Below, piece by piece: positions 24,322 through 33,932 of a stretch of 64,000 bases of DNA; the first letter of the stretch is position 1, and every line of letters begins with the position of its first letter. Location of the stretch: contig NZ_RCWB01000023.1 of NCBI RefSeq assembly GCF_018448885.1, forward strand, positions 1 through 64,000, given 5' to 3'. The notes under the pieces are model-generated. The model had not been told where the DNA came from, searched no databases, and saw only the letters and a program-made list of their open reading frames with translations. This DNA is from Photorhabdus caribbeanensis. GTDB taxonomy: Bacteria; Pseudomonadota; Gammaproteobacteria; Enterobacterales; Enterobacteriaceae. The position numbers and the translations under genes are program-made.

Positions 24322-24630
24322 TGGCGGTGGCGGAGGAAGGATGACTCGTCACTGCGTTCCTCGCCCTTGCGGGCCAACGCGTCGCAAGCGCCGCATTGTT
24401 GTTTCGCTGCGCTCAACTCAAACCTTCGAAGTCTGTGACGGTAGATTTACCGTCTGCTCCTTTTGGCCGCTCGGGAAACCTCACTCGATTTTGAGAAGTA
24501 TTACTGTTGTTGACAGCGGCCAGAATCACATCAGATGAATCGCTGCGGTAAAGCAGATATTTAAAAATAAGTGACTACATGCTGGTTTTATACCCTTGTT
24601 GATCTTGTTGTGAGCAAATAAGTGGTCTGT
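24322..24630 (-). repeat. 309-bp repeat unit C, near-identical to unit B
   Basis: This unit repeats 24013-24321 almost base for base, including the same T-arm insertion and the same anticodon-arm changes. The insertion and mutations therefore came before the duplication. The pseudo-tRNA spans about 24322-24485. Confidence 0.87.
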
Positions 24631-24660
24631 TGGCGGTGGCGGGGGAAGGATGACTCTTCA
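24631..24660 (-). repeat. Truncated repeat unit D
   Basis: About 25 bases of the tRNA-Tyr 3' part (GGCGGTGGCGGGGGAAGGATGA) recur here, then similarity stops abruptly before the intact hicAB pair. The distal promoter part of a unit reappears at about 25507-25590, on the other side of hicAB. Confidence 0.65.
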
Positions 24661-24775
24661 CTATGCTACACCTAATCGTGCTTTAATTTAAATAGAGTTA
24701 TTGAGGTTATTTTTTATTGATAATTGGAGTTATTGGGGTTATGTTTATTGCCAGGTTAAACAGATAGGAGTTGAT

Positions 24776-24955
24776 TTGAGAAGTGCAGATTTAATCAAAG
24801 AAATTGAGAAAAAAGGGTGGGTGCTGGTAAGAATCAACGGGAGCCATCATCATTTTAAGCACCCTGGACGTAATGATTTGTTGACAATTCCGCATCCCAA
24901 ACAGGAAATCAAAGTGGGATTGCTTAGGAAAATACAGAAGCAAGTGGGGCTATAA
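24776..24955 (+). CDS. hicA: HicA mRNA interferase toxin
   Basis: The product has 59 residues when started at the TTG at 24776, which follows AGGAG at ideal spacing. The in-frame ATG at 24701 would add a 25-residue hydrophobic extension unlike any HicA. The double-stranded RNA-binding-like fold is shown by RSADLIKEIEKKGWVLVR, the catalytic His24 in GSHHHF, LLTIPHPKQEIKVG and LLRKIQKQ. HicA cleaves mRNA and is neutralised by the HicB encoded 58 bases downstream. Confidence 0.92.
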   Translation: MRSADLIKEIEKKGWVLVRINGSHHHFKHPGRNDLLTIPHPKQEIKVGLLRKIQKQVGL

Positions 24956-25013
24956 GCCTCCTTATCTGCATCTGCACTAATCAAATTTTTTAAAATTATT
25001 GGAGGAGTATAAC

Positions 25014-25427
25014 GTGTTATATCCTATTGCGATTGAAATTGGTGATGAGAACCACGCTTACGGCGTGGTTGTGCCCGATATATCAGGTTGTTTCTCGGCG
25101 GGTGATTCAATGGAGGATACAATAAAAAACGCCAAGGAAGCTATCTCTGGGCATTTAGAGTTGTTGGCCGAAATGAACCAATTACCCCCTGAAGCAAAGC
25201 CATTGGATTACTGGATCAAAGATGAGGAATACTCAGGGTGGGCATGGGCCGTAATTGACATTGATGTTGAACCATATTTAGGTAAATCGACAAAATTCAA
25301 TGTCACTCTGCCTGATTTATTATCTAAGAAAATCGATGATCAAGTTAAAGCAAGACCAAACCTGTACAAGAATCGTAGCCACTTTTTGCAAGTAGCTGCT
25401 TTGCATGAATTACAAAATGGTATTTAG
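25014..25427 (+). CDS. hicB: HicB antitoxin
   Basis: The product has 137 residues from the GTG at 25014 (MLYPIAIEIGDENHAYG), preceded by GGAGGAG; the ORF-extending ATG at 24999 overlaps that site. The N-terminal domain has YGVVVPDISGCFSAGDS and AKEAISGHLELL. The C-terminal part (KFNVTLPDLLSKKIDDQVK, then SHFLQVAALHEL) is a ribbon-helix-helix DNA-binding domain. It pairs with the intact hicA upstream. Confidence 0.92.
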   Translation: MLYPIAIEIGDENHAYGVVVPDISGCFSAGDSMEDTIKNAKEAISGHLELLAEMNQLPPEAKPLDYWIKDEEYSGWAWAVIDIDVEPYLGKSTKFNVTLPDLLSKKIDDQVKARPNLYKNRSHFLQVAALHELQNGI

Positions 25428-25445
25428 CAATAATTATGATCAATC

Positions 25446-25468
25446 AGCCTCATGTTTTTTATGAGGCT
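25446..25468 (+). terminator. Hairpin after hicAB
   Basis: AGCCTCAT (25446-25453) and ATGAGGCT (25461-25468) form a perfect 8-bp stem with a T-rich loop, followed by TAATTGAA. A weak intrinsic terminator is likely. Confidence 0.6.
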
Positions 25469-25523
25469 TAATTGAACAGCGTTTAAATCTGTACTTGTAT
25501 ATGTACTGCTTACAGCGGCCAGA

Positions 25524-25551
25524 ATCACATTAAATAAATCGCCGCTGTAAA
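25524..25551 (-). promoter_or_regulatory. Orphan tyrT-type promoter copy
   Basis: On the minus strand TTTACA (25546-25551), a 16-base spacer and TGTGAT (25524-25529), within the same GCGGCGATTTATTTAATG context as the tyrT promoter, form a recognisable copy of the tRNA-Tyr promoter. No tRNA follows; it points antisense into hicB. It is the stranded half of repeat unit D. Confidence 0.65.
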
Positions 25552-25607
25552 GCATGTGCTTGAAAAGAAGCTACTGTGTGCTGCTTTTGGACCCAATTAA
25601 TTCAGTT

Positions 25608-26456
25608 TTAAAGGATTACAGTACGGTTGCCGTAAACAAAAACTCGTTGAGCAAGGACCCAATATAGAGCATGGCTCAGAGCATTTTTTTCAACATCCCG
25701 GCCCGCTCTCATCATATCCTCAGCAGTGTATGTATGGTCTATGTTAATGACCTTCTGAGTAATAATTGGACCTTCATCCAGGTTATTATTTACATAATGC
25801 GCTGTCGCTCCGATGATTTTTACCCCTCTCTCGTAAGCCTGATGATAAGGACGCGCCCCGATAAATGCAGGTAAAAAGGAGTGGTGAATGTTAATAATCT
25901 GATTTGGATAATGCTGGACAAATTCTGGTGTCAATACTCGCATGTATTTAGCTAATACCACGTAGTCAGGTTTGTATTGGTCAATCTGGGCAATCAGTTT
26001 TTCATCATGTTGTTCACGGGTTAAACCTTCATGACTAATTAAATGGAAAGGAATGCCAAATTGCTCAACCAACGATTGTAATGTTGCGTGGTTGCCGATA
26101 ACCGCAGCAATTTCAACATCAAGCCCATCATAAGCGCTTTTCATGAGCAAATCCCCAAGACAATGCGCTTCTTTTGTCACCATAATAACAATGCGACGAC
26201 GCCCCGCACTATTTAATTCCCGTTGTGAACCCACCGGAAGTGCATCATCTAAATCAGCAAGAAATGTTTCATCATTGAAAATTCCTTCAAGCTCTGTGCG
26301 CATAAAAAAGCGGCTAGTGCGATGATCGACGAATTCATTATTCTGAACTATATTCAGTTGGTGTTTGTAGCAAATATTCGTAATTTTGGCGATCAGTCCT
26401 TTGGCATCAGGGCAAATAGTGCGTAGAATTTTCTTTTGTATATGTTGATGTTGCAT
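25608..26456 (-). CDS. purU: Formyltetrahydrofolate deformylase
   Basis: The 282-residue enzyme hydrolyses 10-formyl-tetrahydrofolate to formate and tetrahydrofolate, supplying formate for PurT and balancing one-carbon units. An N-terminal ACT domain (ILRTICPDAKGLIAKITNICYKH) precedes a formyltransferase-like domain. The latter has the loop INIHHSFLPAFIGARPYHQA and the downstream Asp in YVNNNLDEGPIITQ. Length matches E. coli PurU (280). ychJ lies upstream, as in E. coli. Confidence 0.96.
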   Translation of the reverse strand: MQHQHIQKKILRTICPDAKGLIAKITNICYKHQLNIVQNNEFVDHRTSRFFMRTELEGIFNDETFLADLDDALPVGSQRELNSAGRRRIVIMVTKEAHCLGDLLMKSAYDGLDVEIAAVIGNHATLQSLVEQFGIPFHLISHEGLTREQHDEKLIAQIDQYKPDYVVLAKYMRVLTPEFVQHYPNQIINIHHSFLPAFIGARPYHQAYERGVKIIGATAHYVNNNLDEGPIITQKVINIDHTYTAEDMMRAGRDVEKNALSHALYWVLAQRVFVYGNRTVIL

Positions 26457-26501
26457 AGATGGGATTATCCTTAAATATTTTTCGTTTTCTGTTTGTGGGC
26501 C

Positions 26502-26981
26502 TTAACCACAACATTTTTTGTATTTTTTACCTGAACCACATGGGCAGGGACTGTTACGGCCAATTTGAGGTTTTACGCCATCAATAGGTTTTACACCATC
26601 AATATAGTACCAACGCTGGTCTATACGGAGAAAACGTGAACGCTCATGAATAAGTTGCTTATCTTGGGATTTCTGATCAAGAAAGCAAGCTGAAAATTCA
26701 ACATAGGCTTCGTTATCATTTTTGCCTTTTTCAGTTGTAATGACATTTAGTCCAAGCCACTGAGTAACAAAAAAACTCTGCTCTATATCTAAACGCCATT
26801 TTTCAGCCTGGCAGTCAGGATGCCAACTGGTAATAAGATAATCGGCGTTGTGCTTTACATAGGCACTGTATCGAGAACGCATCAGTGATTCGGCAGTCGG
26901 GGCAAATTTTATGTTTTGGAGATAAGGGGAACAGCAATCCGCAAAATCTATTCCACTACCACAAGGACATAGCTCTGTCAA
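26502..26981 (-). CDS. ychJ: YchJ-family SEC-C metal-binding protein (UPF0225)
   Basis: The 159-residue protein has Cys-rich zinc motifs at both ends: [13 protein letters not shown] near the N-terminus and the SEC-C motif [17 protein letters not shown] at the C-terminus. A NTF2-like core ([20 protein letters not shown]) sits between. The start is a TTG at 26981 preceded by GGAG. Function is unknown; the purU-ychJ neighbourhood is conserved in enterobacteria. Confidence 0.92.
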   Translation of the reverse strand: MTELCPCGSGIDFADCCSPYLQNIKFAPTAESLMRSRYSAYVKHNADYLITSWHPDCQAEKWRLDIEQSFFVTQWLGLNVITTEKGKNDNEAYVEFSACFLDQKSQDKQLIHERSRFLRIDQRWYYIDGVKPIDGVKPQIGRNSPCPCGSGKKYKKCCG

Positions 26982-27138
26982 AATAACTCCAGTTTTAAAG
27001 AGTGAAATACCATTTTTATGGGTTTTCTATTGCAAAGAAACGTAAGAGAACAAATGATAGTCACTTAATTGAACTAATATGAGTGATAGTACCTAAGAAA
27101 AGGTGAAGGTCGCAATATTAAGGTAAGGGAGCGCATTT

Positions 27139-28164
27139 ATGGAAAAGGCATTGGCAGGCAAAAAAATTCTGATTGTGGAGGACGAACCTGTTTTTTGTTC
27201 TTTGCTGGCAGGATACTTGCAAACGTTGGGCGCTAAGGTATTAGTCGCATCTAATGGCGCCGTTGCAATACAGGTGCTAGGACGCGAAGCTCATATTGAA
27301 CTTATTTTATGTGATTTAGATATGCCGGTTATGAATGGCATTGAATTTATTGCGAAATTGACGAATGAGGGTATTAGTATTCCGGTTATTATTATTTCAG
27401 CAACTAACAAGATGGCTGAAATTGATGAGGTGCTTCGTTTGGGAGCAAAAGATGTTTTATTGAAACCTGTTTCGGATCTTAATGAGATAAAAAAATCGGT
27501 GTTGGCCTATTTACATCCTACGGTCTTTGTGTCTGGTGCGATTGAACAGAATAACTTGAATAAAGATTGGTTAACCCTAAAGCATAATTCAGATGAAGCA
27601 TTAAATATGCTTAAGCAGTTACAACCTCCTGTTTCTCAAGTGATCGCTCACTGTAAAGTCAATTACCGAAAATTGAATATGATTGATAAACCGGGATTGA
27701 TTCTCGATATGGCGGCGTTATCTGACAATGAATTAGCTTTTTATTGTCTAGATATTAGCCGTTCAAAAGAGTATGGTGTGATTTCAGCATTATTACTTAG
27801 AGTCGTATTTAATAGTTTGTTACAAGAGCATATCGTCCACCATTCCCGGCGTTTACCTAGTATGGCAGGTATTCTAAATAGAATTAATAACTTGTTGGCA
27901 GGTGCAGGATTACAAGGGCAATTTCCATTGCTGCTTGGGTATTATCATACAATCAATAAAACGGTTCTGCTCACTTCCGCAGGGTTACATGCCAGTATTA
28001 AGTCGGGTAATCGTCAAATCCAATTAGATAGTGGCGTTCCTCTTGGAACGTTGAGAACGATTTGTTCGAATCAAGTTTGTTCTCATAGTGCTGAATGGCA
28101 ATGCCGGATTTGGAATACAAATAGTCAAATAAATTTGATGCTTTCTTCAATGTATTCTGGGTGA
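27139..28164 (+). CDS. rssB: RssB, response regulator and RpoS proteolysis adaptor
   Basis: The 341-residue protein has an N-terminal receiver domain with the acidic pair in VEDEP, the phospho-acceptor Asp59 in LCDLDMPVMNG and Lys in LLKPVSD. A C-terminal PP2C-like domain lacks the metal-binding residues, as in E. coli RssB (337 residues). RssB delivers sigma-S to ClpXP. The usual upstream partner gene rssA is absent between ychJ and rssB here. Confidence 0.94.
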   Translation: MEKALAGKKILIVEDEPVFCSLLAGYLQTLGAKVLVASNGAVAIQVLGREAHIELILCDLDMPVMNGIEFIAKLTNEGISIPVIIISATNKMAEIDEVLRLGAKDVLLKPVSDLNEIKKSVLAYLHPTVFVSGAIEQNNLNKDWLTLKHNSDEALNMLKQLQPPVSQVIAHCKVNYRKLNMIDKPGLILDMAALSDNELAFYCLDISRSKEYGVISALLLRVVFNSLLQEHIVHHSRRLPSMAGILNRINNLLAGAGLQGQFPLLLGYYHTINKTVLLTSAGLHASIKSGNRQIQLDSGVPLGTLRTICSNQVCSHSAEWQCRIWNTNSQINLMLSSMYSG

Positions 28165-28544
28165 ATATTACCAAGGTGGAATTTTGTTTAAAATGGATTT
28201 TAAACATTAGGTCACGGTAATGTAATTAAACAGAATGGCGCTGTTTATCAGGGAGAGTTAGCTGGTATACTCCGCCTATTATGCTTGAAGTCTATCTAAT
28301 CAGGCTATTTTATTTGCCGCTCTTTAGTACAAAGAGCGGGTTTAGCGCTGCTCAGGTAAAAGTGATAACTTTTTGAGTAGTCAGAGAGGTAAACGAAACA
28401 GTGAACTATGTGTATGCATCGGTTTCTGTGCGCGGTTTATTGACACAAAATAATCAGTAATAATAGTGCCTTATTAAAGAATCGGCACTGATTTTGAGTT
28501 GAAGACGGATTTGTTTCAGCCAAAAAACATCGGGAGAAAGATTA
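28165..28544. other. rssB-galU intergenic region
   Basis: The 380-base region holds one strong terminator hairpin (28317-28339) and presumably the galU promoter after it. I see no small gene. Confidence 0.5.
28317..28339 (+). terminator. Terminator hairpin downstream of rssB
   Basis: CCGCTCTTT (28317-28325) and AAAGAGCGG (28331-28339) are perfect 9-bp arms around AGTAC, followed by GTTTAGC. It probably ends the rssB transcript. Confidence 0.65.
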
Positions 28545-29462
28545 ATGCCATCAGTAAACAAAATCGTAAAGAAAGCCGTTATTCCTGTAGCGGGTTTGGG
28601 AACGAGGATGTTGCCAGCTACCAAAGCAATTCCTAAAGAGATGTTGCCTTTAGTGGATAAGCCTCTTATTCAGTATGTTGTTAATGAATGTATTGCCGCT
28701 GGTATTAATGAAATTATCTTGGTGACTCATTCATCAAAAAATTCAATTGAAAACCATTTTGATACCAGTTTTGAGTTAGAAGCTATCCTTGAGAAAAGGG
28801 TAAAGCGTCAGTTATTGGATGAGGTTCAATCTATTTGTCCAAGTCATGTCACCATTATGCAAACTCGTCAGGGAATTGCTAAAGGATTAGGGCATGCGGT
28901 GTTGTGTGCCAAGCCTTTAATTGGTGATGAACCTTTTGCGGTGATACTCCCTGATGTTATTCTTGATGAGTTTAGTACAGATCTGACTAAATATAATCTG
29001 AGCGAAATGTTGGCTCGGTATAATGAAACCGGTGCTAGCCAAATATTAGTAGAACCTGTACCTCATGAAGAGGTTTCTAGTTATGGTATTGTCGATTGCC
29101 AGGGAGAAAATCTGCAACCCGGTGACAGCAAACCAATTAAGCGTGTAGTTGAAAAACCTAAACCGAAAGAAGCACCATCAAATCTTTCTATTGTTGGCCG
29201 TTATGTGTTGTCCGAGAAAATTTGGTCATTATTAGCAAAAACAGCGCCCGGTGCTGGTGATGAAATTCAACTTACTGATGCAATTGCGATGTTAATAGAA
29301 AAGGAGTCTGTAGAAGCCTATCACTTGCAGGGTGTAAGCCATGATTGCGGCAATAAGCTTGGTTATATGCAGGCATTTGTCCGGTATGGTATGAAACATC
29401 ATACTTTGGGCAAAGAGTTTACTGATTGGTTAATGGCTTTGCAGGATCGGGTTGAAGAATAA
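28545..29462 (+). CDS. galU: UTP-glucose-1-phosphate uridylyltransferase
   Basis: The 305-residue enzyme makes UDP-glucose from UTP and glucose 1-phosphate for LPS, capsule and trehalose synthesis. The nucleotidyltransferase signature [23 protein letters not shown] is at the N-terminus, with [10 protein letters not shown] (metal Asp) and [12 protein letters not shown] further on. It is followed 23 bases later by ugd, so UDP-glucose is channelled to UDP-glucuronate in one operon. Confidence 0.97.
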   Translation: MPSVNKIVKKAVIPVAGLGTRMLPATKAIPKEMLPLVDKPLIQYVVNECIAAGINEIILVTHSSKNSIENHFDTSFELEAILEKRVKRQLLDEVQSICPSHVTIMQTRQGIAKGLGHAVLCAKPLIGDEPFAVILPDVILDEFSTDLTKYNLSEMLARYNETGASQILVEPVPHEEVSSYGIVDCQGENLQPGDSKPIKRVVEKPKPKEAPSNLSIVGRYVLSEKIWSLLAKTAPGAGDEIQLTDAIAMLIEKESVEAYHLQGVSHDCGNKLGYMQAFVRYGMKHHTLGKEFTDWLMALQDRVEE

Positions 29463-29485
29463 TTTTACGGAAATTTAGGTATTAT

Positions 29486-30829
29486 ATGAAAGTTACGGTA
29501 TTTGGTATCGGTTATGTTGGCTTAGTTCAGGCGGCGGTTTTAGCTGAAGTCGGTCATGATGTTCTTTGTATTGATATAGATGCAAATAAAGTCGAAAATT
29601 TGAAAAATGGTCAAATTCCCATTTTTGAACCTGGTTTAGCTCCACTGGTTAAAAAAAATTATGAAGAAGGCCGCCTGAATTTTAGTACGGATGCAAAGGC
29701 CGGTGTTGCGCACGGTAAATTACAATTTATTGCTGTTGGCACTCCTCCTGATGAAGATGGTTCAGCAGATTTGAAGTATGTGACAGCGGTGGCCCGTACT
29801 ATTGCGGAACATATGGATAGCTATAAGGTTATTATTGATAAATCGACGGTTCCTGTCGGTACCGCAGATAAAGTTAATGCCGTTGTTAATGAGACTCTGT
29901 GTCAACGTAATATTGATATTCCATTTGATGTGGTTTCTAACCCTGAGTTCCTTAAAGAAGGAGCGGCTGTTGCAGATTGTATGCGCCCTGAGCGGATTAT
30001 TATTGGGTGCGACAATGAAAGAGTTGTTGACCTGATGTATGAATTGTACGAACCATTTAACCGTAATCATGATCGTATGATTGTGATGGATATCCGTAGC
30101 GCAGAACTGACGAAGTATGCTGCTAATTGTATGTTGGCAACGAAAATCAGTTTTATGAATGAGATATCTAATTTAGCTGAGATGCTTGGCGCTGATATTG
30201 AGCATGTTCGTCAAGGAATTGGTTCTGATTCCCGTATTGGCTATCATTTTATCTATCCAGGCTGTGGTTACGGTGGTTCATGTTTCCCAAAAGATGTGCA
30301 GGCATTGATTCGTACCGCAGAGCAAATTGGTTATCAGCCTAAAATTCTTCGTGCTGTAGAGCAAGTGAACGAACTGCAAAAGCATAAATTGCCTTCTTTT
30401 GTTACGCGCCATTTCGGTGAAGATTTGTCCGGTAAGACATTTTCTGTCTGGGGATTATCGTTCAAACCGAATACCGATGATATGCGTGAAGCGTCGAGCC
30501 GTGTTTTGATGGAAGCATTATGGCAGGCAGGAGCCAAAATACAGGCTTACGATCCTGAGGCGATGCAGGAAGCTCAGCGTATTTATGGTCAGCGCGATGA
30601 TTTATTATTGATGGGGACTAAAGAAGCAGCACTTAAGGGGGCCGATGCCTTGATCATTTGTACTGAATGGCAAAGTTTTCGCGCACCAGATTTTGATGTT
30701 ATCAAAGAGTCTCTCAAAACGCCGGTTATCTTTGATGGCCGGAATCTCTATGATCCTGAACGTCTGCAATCCCGGGGTTTTACTTATTATGGGATTGGTC
30801 GTGGCGCATCCATTAATCCAGTTATCTGA
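29486..30829 (+). CDS. ugd: UDP-glucose 6-dehydrogenase
   Basis: The 447-residue enzyme oxidises UDP-glucose twice to UDP-glucuronate with NAD+. The N-terminal Rossmann motif is [20 protein letters not shown] and the catalytic Cys is in [13 protein letters not shown], with [14 protein letters not shown] of the C-terminal domain. It is about 60 residues longer than E. coli Ugd (388), matching the longer alpha-proteobacterial/Gram-positive type. It lies between galU and a UDP-glucuronate epimerase, which is not the E. coli arrangement. Confidence 0.96.
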   Translation: MKVTVFGIGYVGLVQAAVLAEVGHDVLCIDIDANKVENLKNGQIPIFEPGLAPLVKKNYEEGRLNFSTDAKAGVAHGKLQFIAVGTPPDEDGSADLKYVTAVARTIAEHMDSYKVIIDKSTVPVGTADKVNAVVNETLCQRNIDIPFDVVSNPEFLKEGAAVADCMRPERIIIGCDNERVVDLMYELYEPFNRNHDRMIVMDIRSAELTKYAANCMLATKISFMNEISNLAEMLGADIEHVRQGIGSDSRIGYHFIYPGCGYGGSCFPKDVQALIRTAEQIGYQPKILRAVEQVNELQKHKLPSFVTRHFGEDLSGKTFSVWGLSFKPNTDDMREASSRVLMEALWQAGAKIQAYDPEAMQEAQRIYGQRDDLLLMGTKEAALKGADALIICTEWQSFRAPDFDVIKESLKTPVIFDGRNLYDPERLQSRGFTYYGIGRGASINPVI

Positions 30830-30837
30830 GTAATACA

Positions 30838-31851
30838 ATGAAATTCTTAGTCACAGGTGCTGCTGGTTTTATTGGCTTCCATGTTAGCCAGAGATTATTG
30901 CAAATGGGGCATGAGGTTGTCGGTATCGACAACCTAAATGACTATTATGATGTGAGTCTCAAACAAGCACGGTTAGATCTATTATTTGATAAGCCAGGTT
31001 TTAAATTTGAAAAGCTGGATTTAGCTGACAGAATAGCCATTCCCGATCTTTTTTCTCGACACCAATTTCAGCGGGTTATCCATCTGGGAGCTCAGGCGGG
31101 TGTTCGCTATTCGTTGCAAAACCCAATGGCTTACATTGATTCGAATATAATAGGGCATATCAATATTTTGGAAGGTTGCCGTCACAATAATGTTGAGCAT
31201 TTATTATATTCTTCTTCTAGTTCTGTTTATGGATTAAATAGAAAGCAACCGTTTTCTACAAACGATTCAGTTGATCATCCAGTTTCACTATATGCAGCAA
31301 CGAAAAAGTCAGATGAATTAATGTCTCACAGTTACTCTCATCTTTATCAGTTGCCAACGACAGGTTTGCGTTTTTTTACCGTATATGGCCCGTGGGGACG
31401 TCCTGATATGGCTTTATTTAAGTTCACCAAGGCGATGTTATCAGGGCAGCCTATTGATGTTTATAACCACGGTAACATGGTTAGAGATTTTACTTATATA
31501 GATGATATCGTTGAATCAATAATCAGATTGCAGGACGTCATTCCCGTACCAAATGAGAGCTGGACGGTTGAAGATGGACAAATATCTGCCAGCTCTGCCC
31601 CTTACTGTATTTATAATATTGGTAATGGTCAACCAACTAGACTAGGTGATTTTATTGAGGCAATAGAAGAATCATTAGGCATCCAGGCTAAGAAAAATTT
31701 TATGCCCATGCAAGATGGTGATGTTCTGTCAACCTGTGCTGATTCAAGTGACATTTTCCAAAAAATAGGGTTTTCCCCAAATACACCTGTGAAGCAGGGT
31801 GTGAAGCAGTTTGTAGAGTGGTATTTGAGTTTCTATCATAAGTCTAAATAA
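30838..31851 (+). CDS. UDP-glucuronate 4-epimerase-like NAD-dependent epimerase
   Basis: The 337-residue extended SDR has VTGAAGFIGFHVSQRLL at the N-terminus and the YxxxK motif in SLYAATKKSDELM, with SSSSSVYG before it. FFTVYGPWGRPDMALFKF is typical of UDP-glucuronate 4-epimerases (WbnF/LspL/Gla type), which make UDP-galacturonate. It starts 8 bases after ugd. Together the three genes would make UDP-galacturonate for LPS or capsule. Confidence 0.9.
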   Translation: MKFLVTGAAGFIGFHVSQRLLQMGHEVVGIDNLNDYYDVSLKQARLDLLFDKPGFKFEKLDLADRIAIPDLFSRHQFQRVIHLGAQAGVRYSLQNPMAYIDSNIIGHINILEGCRHNNVEHLLYSSSSSVYGLNRKQPFSTNDSVDHPVSLYAATKKSDELMSHSYSHLYQLPTTGLRFFTVYGPWGRPDMALFKFTKAMLSGQPIDVYNHGNMVRDFTYIDDIVESIIRLQDVIPVPNESWTVEDGQISASSAPYCIYNIGNGQPTRLGDFIEAIEESLGIQAKKNFMPMQDGDVLSTCADSSDIFQKIGFSPNTPVKQGVKQFVEWYLSFYHKSK

Positions 31852-31854
31852 GAT

Positions 31855-31875
31855 AAGGAGCCATTGGCTCCTTTT
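31855..31875 (+). terminator. Terminator of galU-ugd-epimerase operon
   Basis: AAGGAGCC (31855-31862) and GGCTCCTT (31866-31873) form a tight hairpin followed by TTCTATT, directly after the epimerase stop. Confidence 0.8.
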
Positions 31876-32089
31876 CTATTGAATCAACGACAGTGACCAG
31901 CGGGAAGTAAATAGTTGCGCCTGTTTGACTATTAATTTACCTAGGCATTGGCTAAACGAGTAACTAGCCTGCTTTATCGTAAAGAAATGATAGAAAAACG
32001 TGCAATCCGACTAAATCCTTCCCAAGGATACTTATACACGCTCATTCGATAGACATTAATTCTTTTGTTATCTAAGCTGTTTAATAATA

Positions 32090-32123
32090 AAAACACCCTT
32101 CTATTTTAAAAGGGTGTTTTTAA
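32090..32123 (-). terminator. hns terminator
   Basis: AAAACACCCTT (32090-32100) and AAGGGTGTTTT (32110-32120) form a perfect 11-bp stem flanked by A and T runs. It lies about 30 bases past the hns stop and may work in both directions. Confidence 0.85.
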
Positions 32124-32148
32124 TTAAATTAACTTTAAAAACAATGAA

Positions 32149-32553
32149 TTAGAGTAAGAAACTTTCCAGGGTTCTTCCTTCTTCTTCAATTGCTTTTTTG
32201 ATAACAGCAGGTGTACGTCCTTGGCCAGTCCAAGTTTTAGTTTCACCGTTTGTATCAACATATTGGTATTTAGCTGGACGAGCAGGGCGTTTTGTTTTAC
32301 CAGCAGATTTGCCGGCGCTCATTGTCTGAAGTAATTCGCTTGGATCAATTCCTTGGTCAAGAATCATTTTACGAACTTCTTCCAATTTACGTGTACGTTC
32401 CTCTAATTCAGCTTGTACCTGACTTTCTTCTTCACGACGTTCTTCAACAACGACGGTCAGTTTTTCAAGTATTTCATCCAAGAACTCAAGTTGGCATTCT
32501 CTTGCTTGAGCTCGTAAAGTACGGATGTTATTTAGGGTTTTTAAATCGCTCAT
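32149..32553 (-). CDS. hns: H-NS nucleoid-structuring global repressor
   Basis: The 134-residue protein has the N-terminal oligomerisation coiled coil ([16 protein letters not shown] through about residue 80). A flexible linker follows, then the C-terminal DNA-binding domain [19 protein letters not shown] with the TWTGQGRTP minor-groove motif. H-NS silences A+T-rich acquired DNA, and this window contains several such islands (PVC leader, RiPP operon). It is in its usual place divergent from tdk. Confidence 0.97.
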   Translation of the reverse strand: MSDLKTLNNIRTLRAQARECQLEFLDEILEKLTVVVEERREEESQVQAELEERTRKLEEVRKMILDQGIDPSELLQTMSAGKSAGKTKRPARPAKYQYVDTNGETKTWTGQGRTPAVIKKAIEEEGRTLESFLL

Positions 32554-33197
32554 TGTCCTGGTCTCAAATTATTAATGATGATGGCTGATGTGGATATAAT
32601 AATAGAATGCTATTTTATTTTCTGCAATAGTCAATTTATCATATTCGGATAAAATGGCTCTTTTTTTTAAACGTAATTTCTTTACAAAAGTTATATAGCG
32701 CTTTTTATACAGCTATTTCGATTGTCATTCCCCAATAACATGTTCAGGGTACCTTTAACAAAGAGGGGACATGATAATCTCTCTAATTTATAAACCAGGT
32801 ATATACTAAATCGGTAAGTAATTTTAACTGTTTCTTATCATACCTGCTAAAGCAGAATAATACTAAGTTAAAAAAAACTTATGACTAATCCATGAGTTAT
32901 CGCTGATTTACTGTCACCGTTTTCTGGAAGTAAATCACGCACATTATTAATTTGCATACCATATGCAACAAATCATCCGGGCTTTCATTTCTTAATTTAG
33001 ACATGAACATTTGTCATTCAAATGCGCTTTATTACTCGGCTGGTGTGATGGAGGTCATGAATCATTAAGACATCACTAAGCTAAATATTTCGCTATATCA
33101 ACCGGTGCGGCTTACTGAGATGGATAATCACGACTAAAGTTTATGGTAAACTCATCTGACTATATGGCTTTATAAATTTTGTTAAGGGGTAGGGCTG
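32554..33197. promoter_or_regulatory. hns-tdk divergent intergenic region
   Basis: These 644 bases separate the divergent hns and tdk genes and must hold both promoters. The hns-proximal part is A+T rich, as expected for autoregulation by H-NS. I see no convincing small ORF, and I do not claim an sRNA. Confidence 0.5.
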
Positions 33198-33812
33198 ATG
33201 GCTCAACTTTATTTTTATTACTCAGCAATGAATGCTGGGAAATCGACATCCCTGTTGCAATCCTCTTATAACTATAATGAAAGAGGGATGAGAACGCTGG
33301 TGTTTACCGCAGAAATTGACACCCGGTTTGAAAAGGGAAAAGTCAATTCTCGGATTGGATTATCTGCTGATGCACTTCTGTTTAGTCAACAGACGGATAT
33401 TGGCGAGTTGATCAGAAATGAAAATAAGCAGGCAAGAGTGCATTGTGTGCTGATTGATGAGTGCCATTTTCTCACGAAAGCACAGATTGAACAGCTATGT
33501 AAGGTGACTGATTATGATGATATTCCAGTTCTTTGTTATGGGCTGAGAACTGATTTTAGAGGCGAGCTGTTTAGCGGAAGCCAGTATCTTTTGGCGTGGG
33601 CTGATAAGTTAGTTGAGTTGAAAACTATCTGTCACTGTGGACGCAAAGCAAACCGTACATTACGTTTGGATAGCCAAGGTGTGGTCATTTATGATGGCGA
33701 ACAAGTTGATATCGGCGACAATAAAAAATATGTTTCTGTTTGCCGTAAGCACTATATGGATGCTGTCAGTGAGGCGCGGAAAAGCAAAAGAGAAGCAACA
33801 TGTAATGGATAG
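33198..33812 (+). CDS. tdk: Thymidine kinase
   Basis: The 204-residue enzyme phosphorylates thymidine in the salvage pathway. P-loop [15 protein letters not shown] is at the N-terminus, DECHFL follows the Walker B strand, and zinc-binding Cys residues include CHCGRKA. Length matches E. coli Tdk (205). Confidence 0.97.
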   Translation: MAQLYFYYSAMNAGKSTSLLQSSYNYNERGMRTLVFTAEIDTRFEKGKVNSRIGLSADALLFSQQTDIGELIRNENKQARVHCVLIDECHFLTKAQIEQLCKVTDYDDIPVLCYGLRTDFRGELFSGSQYLLAWADKLVELKTICHCGRKANRTLRLDSQGVVIYDGEQVDIGDNKKYVSVCRKHYMDAVSEARKSKREATCNG

Positions 33813-33875
33813 CTTTTCTGTGAAGCGGTCAGATGTTCTGTTTGAGAGTTTGTATTAGATAGGCAGAGGTAAGTT

Positions 33876-33902
33876 AAAGGGCGCTGATGTCAGCACCCTT
33901 AA
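33876..33902. terminator. Bidirectional terminator between tdk and adhE
   Basis: AAGGGCGCTGA and TCAGCACCCTT form a long stem with one mismatch around TG. It sits between the converging tdk and adhE genes. Confidence 0.75.
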
Positions 33903-33932
33903 GTAGTATTTAATCAGTTAATAAATTTGTTC

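Noticed and set aside
24032-24538. Two identical 65-codon plus-strand frames (24032-24229 and 24341-24538)
   Set aside because: They are simply the 309-base tRNA-Tyr repeat read in one frame. The codons run through pseudo-tRNA and promoter sequence, with no ribosome-binding site.
24701-24775. Longer hicA start at the ATG at 24701
   Set aside because: It adds a hydrophobic 25-residue stretch unlike HicA proteins; the TTG at 24776 has a good AGGAG site and gives the normal length.
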